From: Acidimicrobiaceae bacterium
GTDB lineage: Bacteria > Actinomycetota > Acidimicrobiia > Acidimicrobiales > RAAP-2
Assembly (NCBI GenBank): GCA_003133665.1
Contig: PKYK01000019.1
Location: forward strand, 1 to 64,000
Reading direction: 5' to 3'
DNA: 64,000 bases
Shown: piece by piece, positions 53,800 to 61,824 of the stretch
Layout of the letters: each line of letters opens with the position of its first letter
How positions within the stretch are numbered: the stretch's first letter is position 1
Position numbers and translations under genes: made by a program
The notes under the pieces: generated by a model
Told to the model about the DNA's origin: nothing
The model's database searches: none
The model's input: only the letters and a program-made list of their open reading frames with translations

Positions 53800-54150
53800 T
53801 TACGCTCCTGTTTTCAGTCCCAGAGCGTGGCACACTTTCACCCCGTTATTGAGCGCACGTATCATCGCGGCGGTGTCTTGCGTACGAGCAGCTTTGTCGT
53901 AGGCGCGAACTACGGCCTTGAAAGACGCATCGTCCGTCTTTTGTAGAGCGAGCAAGGTTGATGTTTTTACTGAAATCACCTCGAAACTGCTCGAGCTCGG
54001 TGTCGGTATCGACGAGGCACTGATGAGTTTGCACGCGGTCGCTTCGAGGTGTCGTTGGTTGCTTGGAGGGTTCTGCGTCTCCGCCGTAGAGCCGCACCCG
54101 CCGAGGACTATCGCCGCGACTATGGCTGTAAAAGAAACTCGTAGCCGCAT
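53800..54150 (-). CDS. Small putative lipoprotein
   Basis: A 116-residue protein with a short basic N-terminus, hydrophobic segment FTAIVAAIVLGGCG with a lipobox (Cys about residue 19), then a Ser/Thr-rich stretch and a helical C-terminus (TLLALQKTDDASFKAVVRAYDKAA). ATG 54150 preceded by AAAGGGTG. I recognise no family. It is located in the accessory segment between tRNA-Arg genes. Confidence 0.65.
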   Translation of the reverse strand: MRLRVSFTAIVAAIVLGGCGSTAETQNPPSNQRHLEATACKLISASSIPTPSSSSFEVISVKTSTLLALQKTDDASFKAVVRAYDKAARTQDTAAMIRALNNGVKVCHALGLKTGA

Positions 54151-54221
54151 CGGTCACCCTTTCGGTCAATAGCCACACGAGCACAGTTCTTCACGACTGT
54201 CAAATGCCGGGCACCAGTGGT

Positions 54222-54572
54222 TTATTCAACCTTGGGCAGCAAGTCCGTCCGGTCCTGAACAAGCGGCAAGATGTTCACTCCCAGTCGTAGCGCCCACTCG
54301 AACATCTCGCCCAAGTCGGCCGGCGCCTGGCCACGGAGCTTGCGCTCGAGCCACGCCTCATCTTCATTGACGCCGGCGGCGAGAACGCCCAGCTGTATCC
54401 GGCGAGCCTTCAGCTCTGCTCTCACTGCGAGTGCGACTCGATGCTGATACCAGGCCCAGGCCATCTCACCCTCGCCCCAGCCTTCGACCCGTACCGCCAC
54501 CGCGTCGCTGGAGCGACCGAAGTCCCGGGGATTCTGGACGACCTGAGCGGGGCGAAAACGGGGTTTTCCCAT
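54222..54572 (-). CDS. Small helix-turn-helix (XRE-like) protein, candidate repressor
   Basis: A 116-residue protein. After a basic N-terminus (GKPRFRPAQVVQNPRDFG), residues about 50-105 read VRAELKARRIQLGVLAAGV, EAWLERKLRGQAP and LGEMFEWALRLGVNIL, a layout like XRE-type HTH proteins in which the second part contacts DNA. ATG 54572; the longer frame upstream would run across the palindrome. Divergent from the recombinase-like gene, with a perfect palindrome between them, so autoregulation is a natural guess. HTH assignment is by eye. Confidence 0.6.
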   Translation of the reverse strand: MGKPRFRPAQVVQNPRDFGRSSDAVAVRVEGWGEGEMAWAWYQHRVALAVRAELKARRIQLGVLAAGVNEDEAWLERKLRGQAPADLGEMFEWALRLGVNILPLVQDRTDLLPKVE

Positions 54573-54588
54573 GGCTTTGAGCCTATCA

Positions 54589-54613
54589 GAACTAACGTAT
54601 TTTACGTTAGTTC
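54589..54613. promoter_or_regulatory. Perfect 11-bp-arm palindrome between HTH gene and recombinase-like gene
   Basis: Arms GAACTAACGTA and TACGTTAGTTC separated by TTT, with no mismatch. It lies 17 bases before the HTH start (54572) and 28 bases before the recombinase-like start (54641). Symmetry and position fit an operator for a dimeric repressor; it could alternatively be a recombinase or transposase binding site. Confidence 0.7.
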
Positions 54614-54640
54614 GTTTGAGCTTTTGCGCACGATGTAGGG

Positions 54641-55618
54641 GTGCCAACCAAGCGATCAACAGAGAAAATACCAACGGCGAGTGCGTCAGCGCTTCGCGCC
54701 TGGCACGGTCGTCGTGTCGTGACCAAGCCCCGAGCCCAGTCAGTTGCTCTCATTGAGAGCTACCTCCCTGTGAAGGGAGTCCACGCTCTCGTAAAGCCGC
54801 CGCAGTGGAAGCGTGTCCGTGAACTCGTGAAGTCCGGAGTGATGCCACTCGCGGGTTATCACGAGTCGTCACTTCGTCCGTACTTGAAAGCGATGCTGCT
54901 GCTCGCGATGTGGGCCGATGACCACGGCTACCCGCTCGAACTGAATGTCGTGCTCTCCGAGAACCTCGTCTGGGCGTTCATCAAGCAGCAGCCTTTCGGC
55001 GCGTTCGACTACGAAGCTCATCTCTGGCGACTCGCGGCGGCGCACCACACCGTGTCGGACATCGCGACGACCCGTGGTCAAGTGACGCGGCCGAAGTACC
55101 TCGCGCCGTACTCCGACGACGAACTCACCAAACTCATTAGTTTTGCCCACGACTTGACGAACCAGCACCGCCGCGAAACGCTGCTCACCATCATCGCGCT
55201 TGGTGCCGGTGGTGGCATCTCACGGCACCGCTTGCGCGGCGTCACGGCCAAGTCCGTCCATCGTCACGGGGGCGAGACGTTCATTTCGAGTTTCGATCTC
55301 TGCGCGAAAGTCTCACCGAAGTTCGTCTCACTCCTGCGTGAGGTGGTGATGTTCCAACCCGTCGGGCCGCTGGTCCAAGCGCGCGGCACCAACCTCACGG
55401 CGTACGCCGCCGAGTGGACGGTGCGGCGTCGCGGCGTACCAGCCCTCTCGGGCGACCGCCTGCGCGCCACCTACATCGTGGCGTTGCTCGAGTCCGAAGC
55501 GACGGCGGACGTTCTGCGATGGTCCGGCCTGCGAAAGCTCGAAGGACTTCAGGGTTATCTACCGTTCGTCACCACTCGAACCTTCACGTGTAGCCACCTA
55601 CGAAAGGAACACCGGTGA
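54641..55618 (+). CDS. Tyrosine-recombinase-fold protein lacking key catalytic residues
   Basis: A 325-residue protein. The first half resembles a core-binding domain (SSLRPYLKAMLLLAMWADDHG and FDYEAHLWRLAAAHH). The second half follows the catalytic fold: YSDDELTKLISFAHDLT, RRETLLTIIALGAGGGISRHRLRGV, LSGDRLRATYIVALLESEATADVLRWSGL and a final LQGYLPFV. Where integrases have G-R at the first catalytic Arg this protein has GGGIS, and the HxxR box reads DRLR; the last Arg and a C-terminal Tyr remain. GTG start at 54641. It overlaps the transposase gene (GTGA), so they are made together. Confidence 0.7.
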   Translation: MPTKRSTEKIPTASASALRAWHGRRVVTKPRAQSVALIESYLPVKGVHALVKPPQWKRVRELVKSGVMPLAGYHESSLRPYLKAMLLLAMWADDHGYPLELNVVLSENLVWAFIKQQPFGAFDYEAHLWRLAAAHHTVSDIATTRGQVTRPKYLAPYSDDELTKLISFAHDLTNQHRRETLLTIIALGAGGGISRHRLRGVTAKSVHRHGGETFISSFDLCAKVSPKFVSLLREVVMFQPVGPLVQARGTNLTAYAAEWTVRRRGVPALSGDRLRATYIVALLESEATADVLRWSGLRKLEGLQGYLPFVTTRTFTCSHLRKEHR

Positions 55619-57183
55619 TAGTCAGCCAAAGGGAACTGAAGGAACTCATCAGCGAGGCCGAGCGACTCCTCGATGAGAACGGCACCATTGCGTTCATCGA
55701 ACAGTGCATCAGCGCAGCGGCGGTGAAGAGCGGCCGACCCCGCGAACTGTCGGTGCGCGCTCTGATGGTCGCGCTCCAGGTGCAGGTCTTCGACGGTCGC
55801 TTTCTGCTCACGACCGTGCCGAGATTCCTCAACAACCTTGACCCCGCCACCAGGCGTCGTCTCGGCATCACGCGTAAGAACGGCGTGACTCTCCGCCAGG
55901 TGCAGCACCTTTTCGAGCGCATCGAGAAGACCAACTACGACCGCACCCGCACTGACGACGCGCGTTTTGACAACCTCGACGTACTACTCAACAAGGTGGG
56001 GACGGCGGGCGGGCACGCCGACGCCAACCTCACGACTTCAATAGCCATCGACAGCTCGGACATACCGAGTTGGGGGAAGGACTGCTACCGGATGGTCTTC
56101 GACGCCGAGGGGAAATACGTCGGCAACGAGAAACGCGCGAGTGACCCTGACGCGCACTGGCGCACCAAAGGAAAGAAGGGCGAAAAGAAGTCGTTCTTCG
56201 GCTACGACCTCACCGCCGCGGTCACCGTGCAAGAAGAAGGAGGGCCGGAGGTGCCGCGAGCCATCAAGTCCATTCGGTTTCGACCCGCCACCTACAAAAC
56301 GACGGCGATGGCCTTAGCCTGCGCCACCGACGTGGCCGCGTCACAGGGGACATTGGGCGATGTCTTGGTGGACCGCGAGTACACGCAGTCGAACCACGGG
56401 CGCGACTTCATTCTCGAAGTTCGCAAACTCCACGGCGAGCCTGTCTTCGGTCTGAAGCTGAACCAGGTCGGTGTCTCGGGACACGTGCGCGGCGCGGTCA
56501 TCATCGACGGTCAGCCGTTCTCACCATCGCTGCCACAGAGCCTGCGGATTATTCATCGTCCGCTGCCCGCGCAAACTTACGCACTCAACCCCGACGCAGT
56601 GAAGAAGTACGAAGACCAGATAGCGGCGCGCTCCATCTACGCACTGGTTCTTCATGGTTCACGCCGGTTGTCGGACGGTTCGCTCGTGCACACCTACCAG
56701 TGTCCCGCCGCCGCCGGCAAGCTCACCTGTCCACTCGTCGCCTCATCGCAGTCGTTGGCACTCGGCACAATGCCAGCCGCCAACCCTCCGCAGGTGGCGC
56801 CGAAGAACTCGGTGTGCGACGCCCAGTTCCGCACGTTCACCGCGGCCGAGCTCCCACTCGCGCAGCGTCATCTTCACGGCTCGACGGCATGGCGCAAGTC
56901 CTACGCACGACGCAACGAGGTCGAGCGCCTGTTCTCAAACACGAAGGACCAGGCGTCGGAAAACCTTCGACGTGGTTCCATTCGCGTACGCGGCATCGTG
57001 AAGATGGGTCTCCTTGTCGCCCTCTCGCTCGCCAGCACGAACCGGCGACTGGCCAAGAGCTACGAACGGCGTCAGCCCAAGCCGCCTAAGCGTGGCCGGG
57101 GTCGTCCGCGTAAGCACCCAGTCATCGTGATGGCTGAAGCCATCGTCGCTACCGACACGACGCGCACGCCCCTTCGCATCTGA
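55615..57183 (+). CDS. DDE-type transposase (IS1182/IS4-like)
   Basis: A 522-residue transposase. N-terminal helical region with VQHLFERIEK, then the first Asp in TSIAIDSSDIPSW, the middle FFGYDLTAAVTVQEEGG, the second Asp in LGDVLVDREYTQSN, and the Glu region WRKSYARRNEVERLFSNTKDQASENLRRG. The C-terminus is very basic with an AT-hook-like KRGRGRPRKHP. GTG start at 55615 inside the stop of the preceding gene. The reading frame looks intact. No flanking terminal inverted repeats or target duplications were found by eye, so element ends are unknown. Confidence 0.88.
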   Translation: MIVSQRELKELISEAERLLDENGTIAFIEQCISAAAVKSGRPRELSVRALMVALQVQVFDGRFLLTTVPRFLNNLDPATRRRLGITRKNGVTLRQVQHLFERIEKTNYDRTRTDDARFDNLDVLLNKVGTAGGHADANLTTSIAIDSSDIPSWGKDCYRMVFDAEGKYVGNEKRASDPDAHWRTKGKKGEKKSFFGYDLTAAVTVQEEGGPEVPRAIKSIRFRPATYKTTAMALACATDVAASQGTLGDVLVDREYTQSNHGRDFILEVRKLHGEPVFGLKLNQVGVSGHVRGAVIIDGQPFSPSLPQSLRIIHRPLPAQTYALNPDAVKKYEDQIAARSIYALVLHGSRRLSDGSLVHTYQCPAAAGKLTCPLVASSQSLALGTMPAANPPQVAPKNSVCDAQFRTFTAAELPLAQRHLHGSTAWRKSYARRNEVERLFSNTKDQASENLRRGSIRVRGIVKMGLLVALSLASTNRRLAKSYERRQPKPPKRGRGRPRKHPVIVMAEAIVATDTTRTPLRI

Positions 57184-57188
57184 CTGTC

Positions 57189-57238
57189 GAAGTGAGCAAG
57201 CACTTCACCTGAACCGGGACTCGTCACGTCTCGGTTCA
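57189..57238 (+). terminator. Two hairpins after the transposase gene
   Basis: GAAGTG/CACTTC with a six-base loop (57189-57206), then TGAACCG, GAC / GTC, CGGTTCA with a seven-base loop (57210-57238). They start six bases after the stop codon. The second is followed by TTCTGCATTT rather than a U-run, so termination is plausible but not proven; one could be an element end. Confidence 0.5.
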
Positions 57239-57394
57239 TTCTGCATTTCCGATGCCGCCCTCACGGGTTGCTGTTTTTATTCCAAGGCACATTTCGGGGC
57301 CGATCGATGGCGCATTTCCAGCATCGTCAGTTGAGACCCGCGTTTTCCGGTACTTACGTAGATCCAAACGCCCACTTATGGATAATCCTCTGGG
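57239..57394. other. Intergenic segment next to tRNA-Arg(ACG), nothing recognised
   Basis: About 155 bases between the transposase hairpins and the 3' end of the tRNA. Mixed composition with A/T-rich stretches. It could hold the element's end or an old attachment site, but no repeat of the tRNA 3' end is present in it. Confidence 0.3.
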
Positions 57395-57468
57395 TGCGGC
57401 TGGAGGGATTCGAACCCCCGACCCTCGGTTCCGTAGACCGATGCTCTAATCCGCTGAGCTACAGCCGC
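57395..57468 (-). tRNA. tRNA-Arg (anticodon ACG)
   Basis: On the minus strand, acceptor GCGGCTG/CAGCCGC, anticodon stem TCGGT/ACCGA around CTACGGA (anticodon ACG, to be modified to ICG by TadA), T-arm GGTTCGAATCC, discriminator A at 57395. The following bases are CCC, so CCA is not encoded, unlike its near-twin at 52748-52824. Confidence 0.97.
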
Positions 57469-57538
57469 ATTGTTGCTGGCCTACCATCCTAGCCGACCCC
57501 TCTTCGACGGTGCTCCGCTCAGTTACTACCATGCGTTG

Positions 57539-58726
57539 ATGACCCGAACTTTCATTGACGACCTCCCCTCGTTGCTTGATCGCGCCGAGGACGCGATGGT
57601 CGATATCCGCCACGATCTCCACGCCCATCCCGAGCTTTCCTTCGAAGAGCGTCGCACGACGCAAGTGGTGCGAGAGCGCCTCGTGGCACTGGGTTGGGAG
57701 CTCGCCGCGTGTCCGACCGAGACCGGCGCCATCGCGGTGCTGCGTGGCGCCAATCCGGGGCGACGCGTCATGGTACGAGCTGACATCGACGCGCTTCCGG
57801 TGACCGAGGAGCGTCCTCTCGCCTACCGCTCGGTGAACAACGGCGTGATGCACGCCTGCGGCCACGACGTGCACACGGCCGGGCTCTTGGGAGTGGCCGA
57901 CCTGCTCGCCCAGCGCCGCGACGAGCTCGCCGGCGAGTACACCCTGGTGTTCCAGCCCGCCGAAGAGGGGCTCGGCGGGGCTCGGGCGATGATCGCCGGC
58001 GGCGTCCTCGAGAATCACCCCGTCGACGTCTTCATCGGCGCCCACGTCACATCCCTCGCTCCAGTCGGCCTTGTCGGCACTCGACCAGGCATCTTGATGA
58101 GCGAAGCGAACGCCATCACTGTCCACATGCAGGGGAAAGGCGGCCACGGGGCGATGGCGAGTGCCGACGGCAACGTCATTCTCGCCGTCAGCGCCCTCGC
58201 CCCACGACTCGGCGAGATCGTCGCCGGTCTCAGTCTCGAGGGAACGAACTGCGCATGCTCCGCGGGGGTCATTCTCGCCGGCACCGCGAATAACGTCGTG
58301 CCACGCCACGCACTCATGCGCGGCACGCTACGCACGTTCACCCCTGACCAGAAGGTTGCGGCGCTCGAGCGACTCGCCGCACTGTTGGCCGAGATCGAAC
58401 GGGCCTTCAGCGTCACCTGCACACTTGAGATCAACGAAGGGACGCCCGCCGTGGTCAACGACATCGGCGTTGCGCAGCGGGTGATGGCGAGTGCCGGCAC
58501 CGTCGTCGGAGCATCGAATGTTCTCGCAATTCCTCCGGTCTCACCCAGCGACGACGTCTCGGAATTCCTCAATCGAATTCCCGGTTGCTACATGATTGTC
58601 GGTGGCGGACTCGCTGACGGATCAAGCGGCATGCACCACAGTCCGGACTTCGCGGTTGACGACGCCGCCTGTCGAGCCATCGCCGGCGTCCTCGCCGCCT
58701 GCGCCGTCGACCTCGCTCAATTGTAG
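57539..58726 (+). CDS. M20 family amidohydrolase (aminoacylase/hippurate hydrolase type)
   Basis: Dinuclear-metal hydrolase of N-acyl amino acids or similar amides. The 395-residue protein has DIRHDLHAHPELSFEE, the metal-site DIDALPV, HACGHDVHTAGLLGVADLL, FQPAEEGLGGARAM, a small dimerisation domain starting KGGHGAMAS, and the last metal His in MHHSPDFAVDD. All catalytic ligands are present. ATG 57539 gives the normal start. Its last ten bases overlap the end of the ROK kinase gene on the other strand. Confidence 0.92.
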   Translation: MTRTFIDDLPSLLDRAEDAMVDIRHDLHAHPELSFEERRTTQVVRERLVALGWELAACPTETGAIAVLRGANPGRRVMVRADIDALPVTEERPLAYRSVNNGVMHACGHDVHTAGLLGVADLLAQRRDELAGEYTLVFQPAEEGLGGARAMIAGGVLENHPVDVFIGAHVTSLAPVGLVGTRPGILMSEANAITVHMQGKGGHGAMASADGNVILAVSALAPRLGEIVAGLSLEGTNCACSAGVILAGTANNVVPRHALMRGTLRTFTPDQKVAALERLAALLAEIERAFSVTCTLEINEGTPAVVNDIGVAQRVMASAGTVVGASNVLAIPPVSPSDDVSEFLNRIPGCYMIVGGGLADGSSGMHHSPDFAVDDAACRAIAGVLAACAVDLAQL

Positions 58727-59478
58727 AAAAGTCTCGCCGCTCCGTGGAGCGCGGCCTCATTGCCCTCGATGACGACACGGCACGACAACGCGGTGAACGA
58801 GTCCGGCGCCACTCGACGGGCGTTTCCACCCGCGAGGTGAACGATCGTGGCGCCGAATTCCTTCACGAACCGCCCGACTGCCAGTTCGAGCATTGACTGC
58901 CACACCGCTTGATCCTCCGACCGCGATCGTTCGCCGAGTACCTGGTCGTACGTGCGTCCATCGAGGAACACCTCCGCGCCGACATCGCGCACCTTACGCA
59001 GCGAACCGTCGACGCAGAGTGCCAGGCCCAGTCCCGTGCCGAGCGACAGCACCAGTTCGGCGCCCACGCCCTCGCAACACCCCAGCGCCGCCAACGTGGC
59101 GTCGTTCACGACGCGGACGTTGCGACCGGTCGCCTGGCGCAGGGCCTCTTCGAACGCGAAGTTCCTCCACTGGCGGTCCAGAACTGGATCCGTCTCGGTC
59201 GTTACGCCACCTGGTCGTGAGAGATTCCCCGGACGAACCACGTGGCCTTCCGCGAACTCACCGGGAAAGCCGACGCCGACGCGGGGGCACTTGCTTCGGC
59301 GAATTCGTTCACTCAGTAGGTCGATCAGGCGCTCGGGTGTGCAGGGATAGGGCGTGGGCCGGCGTCGCGGCACCTCGAGCAACGCTCCCCTGTCGTCGGT
59401 GCGACAGAACTTGATTGCGGTCGCGCCGATATCGATGGCGAGAACCTGATCGTGCCTCGAGTCTTGCGGCTGCGCCAT
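58717..59478 (-). CDS. ROK-family kinase, polyphosphate glucokinase-like
   Basis: A 253-residue sugar kinase. It opens VLAIDIGATAIKFCRTDDRG (phosphate-1 motif), then VGVGFPGEFAEG, NVRVVNDATLAALGCCEGVGA with the catalytic Asp, and LVLSLGTGLGLALCVDG. Short length and lack of the ROK zinc-cysteine motif match polyphosphate/ATP glucokinases of actinobacteria. It would phosphorylate glucose in the cytosol. ATG 59478. It lies 13 bases past the last secretion-like gene (upstream on the minus strand). Confidence 0.82.
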   Translation of the reverse strand: MAQPQDSRHDQVLAIDIGATAIKFCRTDDRGALLEVPRRRPTPYPCTPERLIDLLSERIRRSKCPRVGVGFPGEFAEGHVVRPGNLSRPGGVTTETDPVLDRQWRNFAFEEALRQATGRNVRVVNDATLAALGCCEGVGAELVLSLGTGLGLALCVDGSLRKVRDVGAEVFLDGRTYDQVLGERSRSEDQAVWQSMLELAVGRFVKEFGATIVHLAGGNARRVAPDSFTALSCRVVIEGNEAALHGAARLFYN

Positions 59479-59491
59479 CAGGGCATCGTAG

Positions 59492-60646
59492 TTAGGACCG
59501 ACGCACTCCGCGGCGTCGCAGCCGCCGGTCGCGCCACCAAGGGTGCAGTCGCACGGTCATCACGGGGCGCGAACCGGTGACCACGAGCGCGGTGCCGGCC
59601 GCTCGCTGGCGGAGGGGCACCATCCGAGCATCACCCTTGCCCTGGACGAGTTCGGGCAGGTAGGTTCCGACGGTCGGATCGGCCAGACCCCCCATCACCA
59701 CCCGCGTCGTGTGGTTATTGACAATCGTGGCCGCCCGTGGACCCCACCGAGCCACCAGCTGTGCGAAATCCTGAATGACGGTGACCAGGGTCACGTCCAG
59801 ACCACTGACCGTGGCCGCCAGTTGGTCGAGTTCATCGAGCGGCGCCACCGTGGCCGCCTCATCGAGAACGAGGAGCAATCGGCGTTGACGTCCTTGGTCA
59901 ACCAGGCGCTGCTGCTCCTCGAGCACCATCCGCAGGGCCCCACGGAAGAGGGGCTCGTAGTGCTGCTGTTCACCGCGCGGACTGCACAGGTAGAGCGTGT
60001 TGGCCCCCTCGACGACCGAGCGAACGCGCGCGAGGGGCTGGCGGAACCGCCACGGCAGAAGCATCGTCTCCGCCGTGGTGACAACGCCGTCCAGTGTCTT
60101 GGGCTCGTGCTCGAGGAACGTCCCCAAGAGTTCGCGCGCGTCACCCCTCGTCGACAACGCCAACCACGATGAGAAGTCCCGCCCTTCGACCACTGCGGCG
60201 ACGTCGAAGATGGAAAGTGAACGCTCACGAGCGGTCACGAGAAGTGAGGCCACGAGTTTGGCCGCGAGGGAGTTCCAGAAATGCGTGTCGCCGTGTCCCG
60301 GGGTCGCGCTCGTGAGATCGCGCGCCACACGAAGAGCGTGACGCAGGGTGCGCACCCCCTCGAGCGGGTCCCACGTCAAGCCGTCATCATTGCCGGGCTC
60401 GAGAATCTGCACATCACCGAGCGACGCCCGCCACCGACGGGTCGTCTCCACCACGTCGCGCTTGACACTCGTCACCACGATCGCATCAGTCCAGTTCAGG
60501 AGTGACGGAACGACGAGCGACGCGGTCTTGCCCACCTGCGTCGGTCCGACGATCAGCAGTGAACTTCGGGGCGCGAGTACGACGCGAGCCCCGCATGGAA
60601 CACCGCTCCACGTACGTCGACCCAGCAGCGGGCGGTCACTGCGCAC
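59492..60646 (-). CDS. VirD4/TraG-like coupling ATPase
   Basis: A 384-residue soluble P-loop ATPase. Walker A SLLIVGPTQVGKTASLVVPSLL, Walker B LLLVLDEAATVAPL, and VTVIQDFAQLVARWG and HTTRVVMGGLADPTVG are typical of the VirD4/TraG family, which brings substrates to a type IV secretion channel. The N-terminal membrane segments of classical VirD4 are missing. GTG start at 60646, two bases after the VirB4-like stop. Last gene of the apparent four-gene operon. Confidence 0.85.
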   Translation of the reverse strand: MRSDRPLLGRRTWSGVPCGARVVLAPRSSLLIVGPTQVGKTASLVVPSLLNWTDAIVVTSVKRDVVETTRRWRASLGDVQILEPGNDDGLTWDPLEGVRTLRHALRVARDLTSATPGHGDTHFWNSLAAKLVASLLVTARERSLSIFDVAAVVEGRDFSSWLALSTRGDARELLGTFLEHEPKTLDGVVTTAETMLLPWRFRQPLARVRSVVEGANTLYLCSPRGEQQHYEPLFRGALRMVLEEQQRLVDQGRQRRLLLVLDEAATVAPLDELDQLAATVSGLDVTLVTVIQDFAQLVARWGPRAATIVNNHTTRVVMGGLADPTVGTYLPELVQGKGDARMVPLRQRAAGTALVVTGSRPVMTVRLHPWWRDRRLRRRGVRRS

Positions 60647-60648
60647 GA

Positions 60649-61824
60649 CTATGAGCTGGGGATGCGCATCGCCGCATCGGTGTCGATGAACTGGACATCA
60701 CGTTCGTCGGGCGTGATCCGCACCACCGAGCGATGGGCGCCGTAGCGCACCAGCGCACTGCCCTTTGGCAACGCGGTCAAGTAGCGCTCTTCACGGGGAT
60801 GCAGGGCCAGTGCGAGCGCCATCTCCCGGGCTTCGTCCGGTGGCTGGCGGAAGAGCCAGGAAGTCTCGCATTCACGCAAGAGCCCCTGCGCCCGCTCCCG
60901 CTGGACGCTGCCGGCGTTGCCGGCCGCCGCAACGTCGGTCCAGCGGTGCAGCACCAGCACGTGACTCAGGCCTCGCGAGCGGGCGAGTTTCCACGAACCC
61001 TGCAACCAGCGAAGGGCGTGCGGGTCCGAGAGCAGCGCCCACGCCTCGTCGAGGACCAGGTACCCCAACTCCCTTCCCTGGGCGACCACCTGCTGCGCCG
61101 CAGCGACCGCACTCAGCGCCGCGACCGAAAGCGAGCTCGCCGACCACTGCGCGGACAGGTCCAAGACGATCAATGATCCTTCAAAGACGAGCGGTTCGCC
61201 TTCGCCGTCGAAGAGCCCGGCGAGGTCACCATGGACGAATCGGTACAGCGTCAGGGCCAGGCTGCGCTGCGTCGAGGGCTGCTCCAGCGCGAGATGACGG
61301 CTCAACAGCCCGAGGAGCGAGTACAGCACCCGTGACGGTCGCGGCGAGGGGAGCTGTTGCCACACCTCGTCAATCGCGAAGTGCTGCTCGTTCGAGAGAG
61401 TTGAACCCTGGGCACTCGCCACCAATGCTCGCAATAGCTCTCGGCTTTCGCGATCCCCTTGGGGGAAGGGGTTGCACCACCCATCACGTCCCAGCGTGAT
61501 GGCCGCCACTCCGTACGACCGCGCCAGTTCGCCGTACTCCCCCTTGGGATCGATCACCACTGCTCGTCGGCCCCGCACCAAGGCCCGATCGAGCAGCATC
61601 TTGACAATCGTGCTCTTGCCGGCCCCGATCGATCCCGCCACGATCATGTTCGGGTTTGAGACCAGTCCCGCGGCGTAGGCGTCGAATGGATCGAGGACAA
61701 AGGGGCCGCCCCGAAGCGCCGAGCCGAGCGGACGGCCTTCGAGCCCCGTTCCCGCGTCGTGGCTGGGAAGGCGCAGACTGAAGAGGTCGCTTGAGGTTGC
61801 CCAGTGGGTCCACGGTCGAGTCAC
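60649..61824 (-). CDS. VirB4/TraC-like ATPase (reduced)
   Basis: A 391-residue ATPase. Walker A MIVAGSIGAGKSTIVKMLLDRAL, VVIDPKGEYGELA, Walker B LGYLVLDEAWALLSD and LHRWTDVAAAG match the C-terminal motor domain of VirB4-type proteins; the usual large N-terminal domain is absent, and may be supplied by the SCO6880-like protein. I chose the GTG at 61824 since it overlaps the previous TGA as GTGA; a GTG at 61860 is possible. Confidence 0.85.
   Translation of the reverse strand: MTRPWTHWATSSDLFSLRLPSHDAGTGLEGRPLGSALRGGPFVLDPFDAYAAGLVSNPNMIVAGSIGAGKSTIVKMLLDRALVRGRRAVVIDPKGEYGELARSYGVAAITLGRDGWCNPFPQGDRESRELLRALVASAQGSTLSNEQHFAIDEVWQQLPSPRPSRVLYSLLGLLSRHLALEQPSTQRSLALTLYRFVHGDLAGLFDGEGEPLVFEGSLIVLDLSAQWSASSLSVAALSAVAAAQQVVAQGRELGYLVLDEAWALLSDPHALRWLQGSWKLARSRGLSHVLVLHRWTDVAAAGNAGSVQRERAQGLLRECETSWLFRQPPDEAREMALALALHPREERYLTALPKGSALVRYGAHRSVVRITPDERDVQFIDTDAAMRIPSS

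Noticed and set aside
54150-57394. Terminal inverted repeats or target duplications for an insertion sequence
   Set aside because: Compared by eye the sequences before 54641 and after 57183; no matching ends found, so no mobile-element boundary is called.
57239-57394. attR-like duplicate of the tRNA-Arg 3' end inside the island
   Set aside because: Only the two complete tRNA genes carry the 3' sequence; no partial copy elsewhere in the segment.
57252-57492. Short plus-strand frames over the tRNA-Arg(ACG) gene (GFEPPTLGSVDR type)
   Set aside because: Antisense translation of the tRNA; no ribosome site and no family.
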